Shown piece by piece: positions 27,801-37,735 of a stretch of 64,000 nt of DNA. The notes below the pieces were generated by a model. That model made no database searches. It worked only from the letters and a program-made list of their open reading frames with translations, and was not told where the DNA came from. A program made the translations under genes and the position numbers. The stretch is from Proteobacteria bacterium 005FR1 (lineage in GTDB: Bacteria > Pseudomonadota > Gammaproteobacteria > Pseudomonadales > Cellvibrionaceae): assembly GCA_026192395.1 (NCBI GenBank), contig WACF01000001.1:1137541-1201540 (forward strand), in the 5' to 3' direction. Numbering within the stretch: the stretch's first letter is position 1; each line of letters opens with the position of its first letter.

Positions 27801-29854
27801 AGACGGGCACCAAGCACCAGCCGGTTGAAAGCGTCGCTGTCGGCCTTGCCGTGCCAGATCGCCGCGAAGGCATCCTGGAAATGCGCCTTGGCGGCGTGGA
27901 CATCGATGGTCACCGGCAGGTCATAGCGCAGCTCAAAATCGTGCAGCCAGATGGTATGAGTTTCGCCCTTGTCCCGCCCTCCTTGTCCAATCGACGGCGG
28001 ACGTTTGATTTTGAAGGGGTGTTCACCAATTACCCGAAGACCCAGATTCTCCAGCACGGGAATCACGTCGGACAGCTCGAGGGATTTATCCAGACTGAAT
28101 ATCTTGAAGCGCACGAAGCGATCATCGACGCTCACCGGCTGATAAAAATTCATCGCGATGTCGTCACTGCTGCGAAGCTCGATAAAGGTCTGGATATCGT
28201 GCACAGCCGTGCGTGCGTCATAGTGTTCCCGATAGCTGGTCGGGAAGGCATCCTTGAACTGATTGAAGTAGTGGCTGCCCTGCTCCTCGCCGAGGAACTC
28301 CACCAGCGAATTGAACAGGTGATCCTCCCAGGAACGGATCACGCTGATGATGCGCTGCTCCAGCCGGGCGACATCATAGGGCTTGGGGTTGGCTGGATCG
28401 ACTTTGAACACCAGATGGACACGGGCAAGAATCGACTCGGAGAAATAGGTGGTGAACTCGTGCTCCGTCGCCCCTACCGCTTCGCCGATGATGTCCTGTA
28501 TCTTGATCCGAATGGCGGTACTGAACAGATCGCGCGGCACGTAGATGATGCAGCTGATGAATTTTCCGTAAGGCCCCCGGCGCATGAACAGGCGCACACG
28601 GTAGCGCTCATTGATCTGCGCCACTCGGATCGCTACGTCGTAAAGCTCTTTTGCCGTGGCCTGAAACAGTTCGTCGCGCGGGAAGGTTTCCAGGACCTGC
28701 CGGAGCATTTTTCCGTCGTGACTGTTCGGATCCCAGCCCGACTTGTCCAGAACGTACTTAACCTTGTCCTTGATAATCGGAATGATCGCCGGTGTGCGGT
28801 AATACACCGGCGAGGTATAAAGACCGACAAAGCGACTTTCCCCGCAAACCTTGTTCTGCTCATCGAAGCGTTTGACGATCACGTAATCGGGATAGGCGGC
28901 GCGGTGAACCCGGGAGTGTTCGGAGGCCTTGGCAAAACTGAGCAGCCGCGGCGAGGAGTAGAATTCCTCAACACCGGGAACCTGTTCGTTCAGCACGATT
29001 TCCTGCGCCGGTGCCTGCGACAGCGTCAGGGTTCCCTTGCGTTGCTGGAGGTTTTCCACCAGCACTTCCATGCCATCGCGCATGACGATGTCGTATTCCC
29101 GATAGCCGAGAAAGGTGTAGTAGCCGTCGATCATCCAGGCGAGAAATTCCTGGCTGCGCTCCACCTCCTCTGGGCCACTCTGCTCGCGACCGCGCTTCAG
29201 GTTGGCGATGGATTCCCTGGCCTGATCCATCAGAACGGGATAGGCATCAACGGCGGTTTCCACCTCCCGCAGCACGCCCTCCAGCCCCTCGGCGATTTCC
29301 TCCAGCTCCCCTTCGTCCGTGTGCAGATTGATTTCCAGAAACAGCAGGGCTTCTTTGTGGAAGTCCCCCTCTTCCGTCCGTTGGCTGCCATTGATCGCCT
29401 TCAGCTGGTCGTTTTCATCGCGGGCGATGGAAAGAAGCGTGCTCTTCACGGTGTGAATGGCGATGTTGCGGCGGTTGATCTCCATGCGGATGGAATCCAC
29501 CAGAAAGGGCATGTCCCGCTGCAGAACCACGACCACCGTATGCCCGCTTATCCAACCGTGTTCTTCGAGGTTGGGATTGAACACCTTGACCTTGGGCCGA
29601 CTCAGCTCGTGCTTCTGGATGAACCGCCACCATTGATAGACGCAGCCGAATACGTCACTCCACTGCCAGCCCACCAGTTCTTCCAGCGGATAGAGATGGA
29701 AATACTGCTCGACGAAGCGCGGAAAATGCTCCGGTACCTTTCTCGGTGTGGGTACATTCGAACTGGTGACGCCTTCCAGCATCTCGGCGAATATTCTTTG
29801 CGCCCGTGCAACGAAATCCTCGCTATCGACGATTTCCTCGGTATCAATAGCCAC
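24863..29854 (-). CDS. gdhB: NAD-specific glutamate dehydrogenase, large (180 kDa) type
   Basis: This 1663-residue enzyme is of the large bacterial NAD-GDH family, which oxidises glutamate to 2-oxoglutarate and ammonium for catabolism. The long N-terminal half holds ACT-like regulatory segments. The catalytic core lies around residues 830-1150, with GGLRWSDR, a Lys-rich active-site strand at about 856-877 (KAQQVKNAVIVPDGAKGGF) and the nucleotide-binding VVGIGDMSGDVFGNG. A long helical C-terminal domain follows. It starts with GTG preceded by GGGG. The final residues SRVSGL come from repeat DNA. It is monocistronic, with its own terminator. Large GDHs are usually allosterically controlled, but nothing in the sequence here shows by what. 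Confidence 0.97.
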   Translation of the reverse strand: MAIDTEEIVDSEDFVARAQRIFAEMLEGVTSSNVPTPRKVPEHFPRFVEQYFHLYPLEELVGWQWSDVFGCVYQWWRFIQKHELSRPKVKVFNPNLEEHGWISGHTVVVVLQRDMPFLVDSIRMEINRRNIAIHTVKSTLLSIARDENDQLKAINGSQRTEEGDFHKEALLFLEINLHTDEGELEEIAEGLEGVLREVETAVDAYPVLMDQARESIANLKRGREQSGPEEVERSQEFLAWMIDGYYTFLGYREYDIVMRDGMEVLVENLQQRKGTLTLSQAPAQEIVLNEQVPGVEEFYSSPRLLSFAKASEHSRVHRAAYPDYVIVKRFDEQNKVCGESRFVGLYTSPVYYRTPAIIPIIKDKVKYVLDKSGWDPNSHDGKMLRQVLETFPRDELFQATAKELYDVAIRVAQINERYRVRLFMRRGPYGKFISCIIYVPRDLFSTAIRIKIQDIIGEAVGATEHEFTTYFSESILARVHLVFKVDPANPKPYDVARLEQRIISVIRSWEDHLFNSLVEFLGEEQGSHYFNQFKDAFPTSYREHYDARTAVHDIQTFIELRSSDDIAMNFYQPVSVDDRFVRFKIFSLDKSLELSDVIPVLENLGLRVIGEHPFKIKRPPSIGQGGRDKGETHTIWLHDFELRYDLPVTIDVHAAKAHFQDAFAAIWHGKADSDAFNRLVLGARLNWREVAVLRAYAAYMKQTLFNFSQSYIANTLAHHLDITRNLIALFKANFDPRLNQNREKDLERIERLNKKIVQSLDGVRNLNEDTIIRRYLDLINGTLRTNFFQAEDDGSTKSYISFKFAPRKIAGIPEPRPLYEIFVYSPRVEGVHLRGGKVARGGLRWSDRLEDYRTEVLGLVKAQQVKNAVIVPDGAKGGFVAKQIRNEFTREQIQAEGVECYKIFIRGLLDITDNLKDNSLVVPEKVVRHDGDDPYLVVAADKGTATFSDTANRISHEYEHWLGDAFASGGSQGYDHKKMGITARGAWVGVQRHFREKDINIQEQDFTVVGIGDMSGDVFGNGMLLSEHICLVAAFNHLHIFVDPTPDPTTSFAERKRLFEAPKSSWLDYDQKLISKGGGIFPRDAKSIKLTPEMQRVFAINVEELTPNDFIRALMKAPVDLIWNGGIGTYVKAETETHAQVGDKSNDAVRVNGNELRCRVFGEGGNLGMTQLGRVEYALSGGACNTDFIDNSGGVDCSDHEVNIKILLNELVLNGDLTQKQRNKLLAEMTEDVAALVLTNNYLQTQAISLAQSQALQRMGEYRRLIQSMEAEGRLDRQLEFLPDDETMVERQANQQSLTRPELSVMMSYAKVMLKETLATRNLSRDPYVARALETPFPDILVEKYRKPIYEHRLRKEIIATQVANDIVNNMGITFCHRLMESTGAKPSQVAKAYIAARDIYGLIDFRKQVEALDYQVPAQLQLTLLHSMVRKVRRATRWFLRNRRGSLHPETEVERFRPIIRKIHEALPDVLRGAARDDWDREYNRLVALGVPARLASMAAMPSNLYSGLGMVEAARQTDTDALRAAEAYFLLGDKINLHWFANQIAEAKVESYWQAMAREAYMDDLEAQIRMLAVATLRMAGKNQPLDEAIDIWTRQQKVLIERWRNMVSELQGAPGTDFAMFSVALRELLDLAQASQHGEPADVENGEAGMELGQSRVSGL

Positions 29855-30265
29855 GCTTCAACCCCATTGTTGTCGGTGAGTTAACTCTGACTGTGTGAAC
29901 GCCCTGATTTCGGATCAAAGTCTGCGTTCCTGATTTATTGTGCAGGACTCATCTTTCCAAGGACATGCCAATACGAGCAAGCACTATGCCCAAGCTGGAC
30001 GGGAACTTCACGCGCCGCGCGCTTTCTATTCATCTTTCGTCTTCCGGAGTTACGTCTTGACCTTCCTCCCCGCGGCCCGAGGCTGCAAATCTCGACATTC
30101 ACTTCAGGTGACCGGTAAAATCACACGCCATTTCAAAGACTTGAAGGTCAAAGACTTGAAGGTCAAAGGCTCGAAGGCCGACGATCTCAAAGCTCACGGC
30201 CCGAGACCCGGCCTCTCGGCCCGCCAGATTTGCTGCCGACCGACCTGCGCAGAAGGAAGCCATAA
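29855..30265. other. Intergenic region between gdhB and the moxR operon, with a 15-bp repeat
   Basis: These 411 bases separate divergent genes and should contain both promoters, although no convincing -35/-10 pair stands out. CAAAGACTTGAAGGT is repeated perfectly at 30134-30148 and 30149-30163, with a degenerate third copy at 30164-30178. AAGGA at 30254-30258 serves the moxR start. A 109-codon frame crosses the region, but it is low in information and is not supported as a gene. Confidence 0.65.
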
Positions 30266-31275
<1,010 letters not shown>

Positions 31276-31276
<1 letters not shown>

Positions 31277-32262
31277 TGAGCTCCGTCGTGATCGACTCGA
31301 CGACTGCATTGACCGCCGATGAGCTGCAGGCGCGTGGCCCCTATACGGAGATGGCGGCACTGCTGAAGCTGCGTTTTGCCGCACGGGACCTGCAGCTGAC
31401 CATGCAGCGCGACAGCCGCGCCAGCCTCACGGGCAGCGCCCGCACGCGCTTTCGCGGTCGCGGCATGGAGTTCGAAGAGGTTCGGGTGTACCACCCGGGA
31501 GACGACATTCGCACCATCGACTGGCGGGTGACCGCCCGCACTCAGGTGCCGCACACCAAGGTCTTCCGCGAAGAGCGGGAGCGGCCCACCTTCATCGCGG
31601 CGGATCAGCGCGCCAATCTGTTTTTCGGCAGTGAGCGCTGCTTCAAATCTGTTCTCTGTGCCCATCTGGCCAGCCTGTTGGCCTGGGCTTCGCTGAACAA
31701 CAACGACCGGGTGGGCGGTCTGGTGTTCGGCAACGACGATCATCGCGACGTGCGCCCCCGCCGCGCCAAACACGCCGCGCTGGAGCTGATTCAGCGGCTC
31801 GACGAGTACAACCATAAACTCAGCTCTCCGTTACTGCGCGAGCGTCATTTGTCGCTGGCCACCGTGATACAGGATATCCGCCGGATCGCCCGCCCCGGCA
31901 GCGCCGTATACCTGATCAGCGACTTCCAGGATTTTGACGAAGAGTGCCGCGAGCAGCTCTATCTGCTTGCCCGCCACACCGACGTCATTCTCCTGCTGGT
32001 CAGCGACCCCCTGGAACAAGCTTTGCCCGCCACCGGTCTACTCACGGTTTCCGATGGACGGGAGCGGCTGCAGATCTCCGCGGATGATCCGCGCCTGCGG
32101 GAAGACTTCCATTCGCGCTACGAGCAACGCTTCGAGCGACTGAAGAGGCAGGCCCAGGGCTTGAAGATGCCCCTTTACGCCATCAGCACGGCGGACGACG
32201 AAATCACCCTCATGCGGCAGCTGTTCGGCCGCGGCAACGGCGCCGGCCGCAAGCGATCATGA
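31276..32262 (+). CDS. DUF58 domain protein of the Bat operon
   Basis: This 328-residue protein has the DUF58 hallmark RGRGMEFEEVRVYHPGDD followed by IDWRVTART at about residues 54-85, then a VWA-like Rossmann domain whose MIDAS residues are degenerate (FIAADQRANLFFG). DUF58 proteins accompany MoxR ATPases and are thought to be co-substrates or adaptors. No membrane segment is seen. It begins at the stop of the MoxR gene (ATGA) and overlaps the next start by 4 bases, indicating tight coupling. Confidence 0.93.
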
Positions 32263-32816
32263 ACGAACAAGACCCGCTGGCGCAGCTGCGCGACATTCAT
32301 GTACCCGATCCCGTTGGCTGGTGGCCCCCCGCCCCCGGCTGGTGGATCCTTGCGCTATTACTGCTGGCGGGGCTGGCCTTGGCAGCCGGGCTGCTTTATC
32401 TGCGGCATCTTCGCCGGGGCTATCGTCGTGCCGCCTGCCGCGAACTGGATGAGGCCTGGGCGCGGATGCAGACCGATGCCGACCGCGACCGCTATGTTCA
32501 CGATCTGAGTCAAATCCTGCGTCGTACCGCACTGACGGCCTACCCGGCTCCGCCGGTGAGTGGGCTGCACGGGCCGGCCTGGCTGCAGTTTCTCGACGGG
32601 ACATCGGCAAAGCCGGGCACGGAATTTTCGCGGGGTCCCGGGCGCGATCTGCTGAGCCTGCCCTATCGCCCGGTACCCACAACCCACGAGCTGCGCCCGC
32701 TTCACGATCTCACCATGAGCTGGCTGGCAGAGCACCGGCGGCTGCGCCCGGCCCAGCTGCGGGCCTTGCTTGCGGCGCAGGACCCGGTTCGGGAGGGCAA
32801 CCGTGCTGCAGTTTGA
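32259..32816 (+). CDS. DUF4381 membrane protein of the Bat operon
   Basis: This 185-residue protein has a short N-terminal tail with DPVGWWPPAPGWW directly before a single membrane helix (ILALLLLAGLALAAGLLYL). A cytoplasmic helical domain follows. The W-W-P-x-A-P-G-W-W entry to the helix is the mark of DUF4381. These proteins occur only with MoxR/VWA clusters and probably tether the complex to the inner membrane. Start and end overlap their neighbours (4 and 14 bases). Confidence 0.92.
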   Translation: MNEQDPLAQLRDIHVPDPVGWWPPAPGWWILALLLLAGLALAAGLLYLRHLRRGYRRAACRELDEAWARMQTDADRDRYVHDLSQILRRTALTAYPAPPVSGLHGPAWLQFLDGTSAKPGTEFSRGPGRDLLSLPYRPVPTTHELRPLHDLTMSWLAEHRRLRPAQLRALLAAQDPVREGNRAAV

Positions 32817-33861
32817 ATGGCCGCTGATCTTGCTGCTCCTGCCGCTGCCCCTGGTTGTCTATTGGCTGGCCCCCCGCGCCCGTCGCGAGGAAGCAGCGCT
32901 GCGGGTGCCCTTCTACCAGGATTTGCAGCAGCTGTCGGGCGGGCACCGGGCCGGTGCCCGGCGCGGGCGAGGCTTTTTGGGCCTGTTATCCGTAATCTGG
33001 CTCTTGGTGCTTGCCGCCGCGGCGGGGCCGAAGTGGATCGGCGATCCCATCCGGCTGCCGACCAGTGGCCGGGACCTGCTACTGGCGGTGGATATTTCCG
33101 GGAGCATGGAAACCGCCGACATGGTTCTCAACGGCCAGCAGGTAAACCGCATCACGGTCATCAAGGCGGTGGTTGGCGAGTTCGTGCAGCGCCGACAAAG
33201 TGATCGCCTGGGCCTGATCCTGTTTGGTACCCAGGCCTATTTGCAGGCGCCGCTGACCTTTGATCGCAACACCGTCAACACACTGCTGCAGGAATCGCGC
33301 CTCGGCTTCGCCGGAGAGAAAACCGCAATCGGCGACGCTATCGGGCTGGCCACCAAGCGCCTGCTGGACCGGCCCGAGGAGAACCGCGTGCTGATCCTGC
33401 TGACGGATGGCGCCAATACCGCCGGCGCGGTCGATCCGCTGCAGGCAGCAAAACTGGCCAGCCAGGCCGGCGTGAAGATTTACACCATCGGACTCGGTGC
33501 CGATGAGCTGATCGTCCCCGGCATTTTCGGCAACAGTTTCGGCGCCCGGCGGGTAAACCCCTCGGTGGATCTTGACGAGGAAACATTGCGGTCAATTGCC
33601 CGCGAGACCGGCGGGCGCTACTTCCGCGCGCGGGATGTCCAGGAACTCGAAAGTATCTACGCGGAGCTGGACGTGCTCGAGCCGGCCGAGCAGGAGGCGG
33701 AGAGCTTCCGGCCTACAGAAGCGCTTTTCTACTGGCCCCTGGGACTGGCTTTTGTGCTGAGCGGACTGATCGCGGTCTCCCAGTTGCGCAGACCGGCACC
33801 CTCGGTTCAAGGAAACAACCGTTCAGATAAAGCGAAATCCGACTACATCATGCAACCTTAG
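32803..33861 (+). CDS. batA: BatA-like VWA protein
   Basis: This 352-residue inner-membrane protein has an N-terminal helix (WPLILLLLPLPLVVYWLAP), a second helix near residue 62, a VWA domain and a C-terminal helix (ALFYWPLGLAFVLSGLIAV). The metal-ion-dependent adhesion site is intact: LLAVDISGSMET (D-x-S-x-S), a distal Thr and TDGAN. I start it at GTG 32803, with GGAGG 6 bases upstream; the longer frame to 32770 has no start signal. The VWA face is expected in the periplasm or cytoplasm with MoxR as partner. Aerotolerance, by analogy to Bacteroides Bat proteins, is inference. Confidence 0.92.
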   Translation: MLQFEWPLILLLLPLPLVVYWLAPRARREEAALRVPFYQDLQQLSGGHRAGARRGRGFLGLLSVIWLLVLAAAAGPKWIGDPIRLPTSGRDLLLAVDISGSMETADMVLNGQQVNRITVIKAVVGEFVQRRQSDRLGLILFGTQAYLQAPLTFDRNTVNTLLQESRLGFAGEKTAIGDAIGLATKRLLDRPEENRVLILLTDGANTAGAVDPLQAAKLASQAGVKIYTIGLGADELIVPGIFGNSFGARRVNPSVDLDEETLRSIARETGGRYFRARDVQELESIYAELDVLEPAEQEAESFRPTEALFYWPLGLAFVLSGLIAVSQLRRPAPSVQGNNRSDKAKSDYIMQP

Positions 33862-33900
33862 ATGATGCAGCCTTAGCCTATGCAGCCTTGAATCATGCAG
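33847..33900. repeat. Imperfect 15-bp repeat across the batA/batB junction
   Basis: A unit like ATCATGCAACCTTAG occurs about three and a half times (from 33847, 33862, 33877 and 33892). It repeatedly supplies ATG and stop codons around the end of batA and the start of the batB-batC gene. The last partial copy contains the ATG at 33895. Confidence 0.8.
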
Positions 33901-35838
33901 GAACTCATCAGCAACTTTCATTTCTTGCGCCCGTGGTGGCTGCTGGCGATTGTGCCGGCCGTGGCGCTGGGCCTGCTGCTCTGGCGCCAAAAGCGAAGTC
34001 GCAGTCAGTGGCAGAACCTGATTCAGCCGGAGCTGCTTCGGCATCTGCTGGAAGGGAGTCTCGGGCGCGCCAGCCGCTGGCCCTTCGCCGGTTTGATCAC
34101 CGGCTGGGTGATTGCCAGCATCGCGCTGGCCGGCCCCGCCTGGCAACAACTGCCCCAGCCGGTTCACCAGTCGGAAGCGGCCGTGGTGGTGGTGTTCGAC
34201 ATGTCCACCTCCATGGTTGCCGAAGACATCAAGCCGTCGCGCCTGCAGCGAGCCCGCTACAAGTTGCGCGACTATCTGAACGCCCGACAGGAAGGCCTTA
34301 CGGCGCTGATCGCCTACGCCGGCGAAGCCCATGTGGTGAGCCCGCTTACGGACGACACCGAGACCATCGCCAACCTGTTGCCGGCTTTGCACCCGTCAAT
34401 CATGCCCTTGCCTGGCAGCAATGTGGAGATGGCCATCGACAAGGCCGTCGGCCTGTTCACCGACGCCGGCATGCAGCAGGGCGAGATCCTGCTGGTGACC
34501 GACGAAGTGGTCAGTGATGCCTTCCCCACGATTCGCGAACAACTGCAGGGTTCGGGCATACGCCTGTCCATACTGGGCGTGGGCACCACCGACGGTGCGC
34601 CGATTCCGACTGGCGATGGCGGCTTTGCACGCTCGGGCGGAAGCGACATTGTGATTGCCAGACTCAACGAGTCGGAGCTGCAGGAACTGAGCAGCTCGCT
34701 GGGCGGCACCTACGCACAGTTGCGCGCCGATGATCGGGATATCGACCGGCTCCTCACCCATACAGAACAGCAAGAGCTTTTCAACGAGCAGCAACGGGTA
34801 GTCGATCGCGAGTTCGACACTTGGCGCGACAATGGCTATTTGCTGGCCTTGCTGTTGCTGCCACTGGCCGCTCTCGCCTTCCGCCGCGGCTGGCTCCTGG
34901 GTGTGGCAATGATCGGCTTTGTTGGTCTGACCCTGCCCTCGGAAAGCCATGCCTTCGAATGGCGCGACCTATGGTGGCGCAGCGATCAGCAGGGAATGAA
35001 GGAGTTGAACCAGGGCGACCCCGCCGCTGCCGCCGCGGAATTCGAATCCCCCGACTGGCGCGGCACTGCCCAGTACCGCGCAAACAATTACCCAGCTGCG
35101 GCAGAATCCTTTGCCCGTGGCGACAGTGCGACTCACCACTACAACCGCGGCAATGCCCTGGCAAAAGCGGGCAAACTGCAAGAAGCATTGGCCGCCTACG
35201 AAACGGCCCTCGATAAGCAGGCGGAGTTTCCAGATGCTGAGTTCAACGCCGACCTCGTAAGAAAGCTCCTCGAACAGCAGCAACAGCAGCAGCAGCAACA
35301 AAGCGGAGAGGATCCGCAGAGCCATAACCCGCAGCAGCCGCAGTCCCGGGATCAGCAATCCTCCCAGCAGGGCGACTCACAACAGGAAGAAAGCGAAAGC
35401 CAGCAAGGCCAGCAGCAACAGCAGGCACAAGGCGGTGGCCAGCAGGAGCAGCAACAACAAGAGCAGTCCTCGTCTGCCCAGGCCAGCGAATCGCAGGATC
35501 AGCCCGAAGTGGACGAGCAGGCGGCCCAGGCACTCGCGGATCGGCAGAACGAATCCGACGCAGCCGAGCAAATCGAACAGCAAAACCCCGTTCCGCAAGC
35601 AGCGCAAGAGAACCGGCAAGAACAGCGGCAGGTGCAGCCACAACAGGCAGCGGCCGGTCGCGAGAACAGCGAAGACGCCGAACAGCAGCAGGCACTGGAA
35701 CAGTGGCTACGCAAAGTGCCGGACGATCCCAGTGGATTGTTGCGTCGCAAATTCGAATACGAACACCGCAGGATGCGCCAGCAATACCGCACTGGGGACT
35801 GGCTGCCGCCGCAAGATGACGCCTATCGCCGCTGGTAA
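33895..35838 (+). CDS. BatB-BatC fusion: VWA plus TPR plus Gln-rich tail
   Basis: In this 647-residue membrane protein a BatB-like half has two N-terminal helices and a VWA domain with VVFDMSTSMVAED and VTDEV. A membrane segment (GYLLALLLLPLAALAF) leads to a second hydrophobic stretch with an AFE junction. A TPR unit (HHYNRGNALAKAGKLQEALAAYETAL) then corresponds to BatC. Residues from about 460 to 600 are a low-complexity Gln, Ser and Glu tail with a run of nine Gln. The C terminus is structured and basic. The DMSTS metal site keeps D-x-S-x-S. Fusion of BatB and BatC in one chain is known in gammaproteobacteria. Variation in tail length by slippage is likely. Confidence 0.92.
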   Translation: MQELISNFHFLRPWWLLAIVPAVALGLLLWRQKRSRSQWQNLIQPELLRHLLEGSLGRASRWPFAGLITGWVIASIALAGPAWQQLPQPVHQSEAAVVVVFDMSTSMVAEDIKPSRLQRARYKLRDYLNARQEGLTALIAYAGEAHVVSPLTDDTETIANLLPALHPSIMPLPGSNVEMAIDKAVGLFTDAGMQQGEILLVTDEVVSDAFPTIREQLQGSGIRLSILGVGTTDGAPIPTGDGGFARSGGSDIVIARLNESELQELSSSLGGTYAQLRADDRDIDRLLTHTEQQELFNEQQRVVDREFDTWRDNGYLLALLLLPLAALAFRRGWLLGVAMIGFVGLTLPSESHAFEWRDLWWRSDQQGMKELNQGDPAAAAAEFESPDWRGTAQYRANNYPAAAESFARGDSATHHYNRGNALAKAGKLQEALAAYETALDKQAEFPDAEFNADLVRKLLEQQQQQQQQQSGEDPQSHNPQQPQSRDQQSSQQGDSQQEESESQQGQQQQQAQGGGQQEQQQQEQSSSAQASESQDQPEVDEQAAQALADRQNESDAAEQIEQQNPVPQAAQENRQEQRQVQPQQAAAGRENSEDAEQQQALEQWLRKVPDDPSGLLRRKFEYEHRRMRQQYRTGDWLPPQDDAYRRW

Positions 35839-35873
35839 ATACATTCGGCCCACGACAAAAATCTGATGAGAAA

Positions 35874-37634
35874 ATGACGAAGCTATTTCTATCTAACCGC
35901 AAGCTCTCCGCTGCAGTCACCGTCGTGTTTCTGTTCGCTTCTCTGTTGTTTGCCGCCCCGGCTTCAGCTGCGGAGTTGACGTCCAGCCTGGACCGCACCG
36001 CCATCAGCGAAAACGAAACCCTGCAGTTGACGGTGCGACTCAATGAACAGGTGGGCTTCAACAGCCCCGATTTCACTGCGCTTGAAGAAGACTTCGACAT
36101 CCTCGGGCAGCAACGCAGCTCGCAATTTCGCAGCATCAACGGACGCACAGAAGCGTGGACCGACTGGACGCTGACCCTTTCGCCCAAATCGATCGGCACC
36201 CTCTCCATTCCCGCCTTCCACTTCGAAGGCGCCGTCAGTGATCCGGTAGAGGTCACCGTTACCGAAGCCAGCGCGAGTGCCGACGGCGCGCCACAGGAAA
36301 TCTTTGTGGAAGTCGAGACCAACAAGTCCGACGTTTTCGTGCAGGAAGAACTGCTGGTCACGATCAAGGTTCACACCGGCGTTCTTCTGCGCGATGCGAG
36401 CATGAACGAAGAACTTAAAGTCGAGAATGCGGTGGTCGAGAACGTGTCGGAAACCGCCTACAGCAAGCAAATCGACGGGCGACTCTATCGCGTGCTGGAA
36501 ATGGTTTACGCGATCTATCCCCAGCAAAGCGGCTCGCTGACCATTCCCAGCCTGAGCTGGAACCTGATCATGGCCACGGACCGTGGCAGCGGCTTGCGCT
36601 ATCGCTTCCAGGCGCCGGGCGAGTTGCGTCGCGTGCGCAGCGAGCCCAAAGTCATTCAGGTCAGGCAGCAGCCGGTTCAGTACACCGGCGATCATTGGTT
36701 GCCTACGCGTGAGCTCAAGCTCGAGCAACATTGGAGCAGCGATCCCTCGCGATTTGTAGTCGGAGAACCGATTACCCGCACAATCACCATGACCGCGGAC
36801 GGCCTGACCTCAGCGCAGCTGCCGCCGCTGCCGGATCAAACGGTTCCTGGCATCAAGGTTTATCAGGACAAGCCGCAGTTCGACGACCTGAAAACCAGCA
36901 AAGGCATCCTCGGCACCCGCATTGAAAGCGTTGCCATCGTGCCCACCGAGGCCGGCGAGCTTACCCTGCCGGAAATGAGCGTGGCCTGGTGGGATACTGA
37001 AGCCGAGCGCGAGCGTATCGCTACCATTCCCGCGCAGGTCCTGGAAATCGCGCCGGCTGCGAACAGCAGTTCCAATCTACCGCTGGTGCCTCCTTCCAAC
37101 GCCCCCGCGGGCGACGAGGATTTAAACGATGCAAGCGACACCGAAGTGGCCGTTGTTCAGCTCTGGCCGTGGATGCTGAGCAACGCCATCTTTGCTTTGC
37201 TCGCGTGTATTTTCCTGATCGCGTGGCTGCGCAAGCGTCCCGCGCAACAAACAACAGAACCGCGCGGTCGAACTGATCAGTCACGGGAAGTGCAGGAAGC
37301 TTTCGACGCCGTAAGGCGCGCTTGCAGCGACAACAATCCCCGCGCGGTTCGCAACGCTTTGGGCGACTGGGGGCGTTTGTACTGGCAACTGCCACACGCC
37401 GCAAGCTTGCAGGACATCGATCACCGATGCGGCTCCGAGGCCGTCACAAAAGAACTGGCGAAGCTGGATGAAATACTCTATGGTACTCAACAGCTTGGCC
37501 GCAATGTTGACGGTTGGCGCGGCGATACACTCTGGCGCGCCCTGGTGAAGTTCAAACGCAACGATAAAAAGAAGCGCCTGCAAGAGAAAGCGAATTCTGA
37601 TCAGCTAGCACCGCTCTATCCCACGACTCAATGA
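35874..37634 (+). CDS. batD: BatD-like protein
   Basis: This 586-residue protein has a Sec signal peptide (FAAPASAAE, cleavage near residue 33). A series of Ig-like beta domains follows, with the typical early motif ISENETLQLTVRL and later VFVQEELLVTIKV. A membrane helix (LWPWMLSNAIFALLACIFLIAW) near residue 430 precedes a cytoplasmic helical tail. This matches the BatD/oxygen-tolerance family, the periplasmic component of Bat clusters. It begins 35 bases after the BatB-C gene and ends the operon; the 101 bases to oppA show no clear terminator. Confidence 0.93.
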   Translation: MTKLFLSNRKLSAAVTVVFLFASLLFAAPASAAELTSSLDRTAISENETLQLTVRLNEQVGFNSPDFTALEEDFDILGQQRSSQFRSINGRTEAWTDWTLTLSPKSIGTLSIPAFHFEGAVSDPVEVTVTEASASADGAPQEIFVEVETNKSDVFVQEELLVTIKVHTGVLLRDASMNEELKVENAVVENVSETAYSKQIDGRLYRVLEMVYAIYPQQSGSLTIPSLSWNLIMATDRGSGLRYRFQAPGELRRVRSEPKVIQVRQQPVQYTGDHWLPTRELKLEQHWSSDPSRFVVGEPITRTITMTADGLTSAQLPPLPDQTVPGIKVYQDKPQFDDLKTSKGILGTRIESVAIVPTEAGELTLPEMSVAWWDTEAERERIATIPAQVLEIAPAANSSSNLPLVPPSNAPAGDEDLNDASDTEVAVVQLWPWMLSNAIFALLACIFLIAWLRKRPAQQTTEPRGRTDQSREVQEAFDAVRRACSDNNPRAVRNALGDWGRLYWQLPHAASLQDIDHRCGSEAVTKELAKLDEILYGTQQLGRNVDGWRGDTLWRALVKFKRNDKKKRLQEKANSDQLAPLYPTTQ

Positions 37635-37735
37635 AATTTCCGGGCGCCCTCCAGGGCTTCCGGCTTGGAGCATTGCTTTTGCGAAAAAGGAAAGTAATCG
37701 AAAAGGACTTCGAGGCAAACACATGAGGTAAAGCC

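Noticed and set aside
33895..35838. Frameshift or error that joins batB and batC
   Set aside because: The frame is continuous, the junction has a membrane segment and a TPR domain in register, and such fusions occur in this bacterial group.
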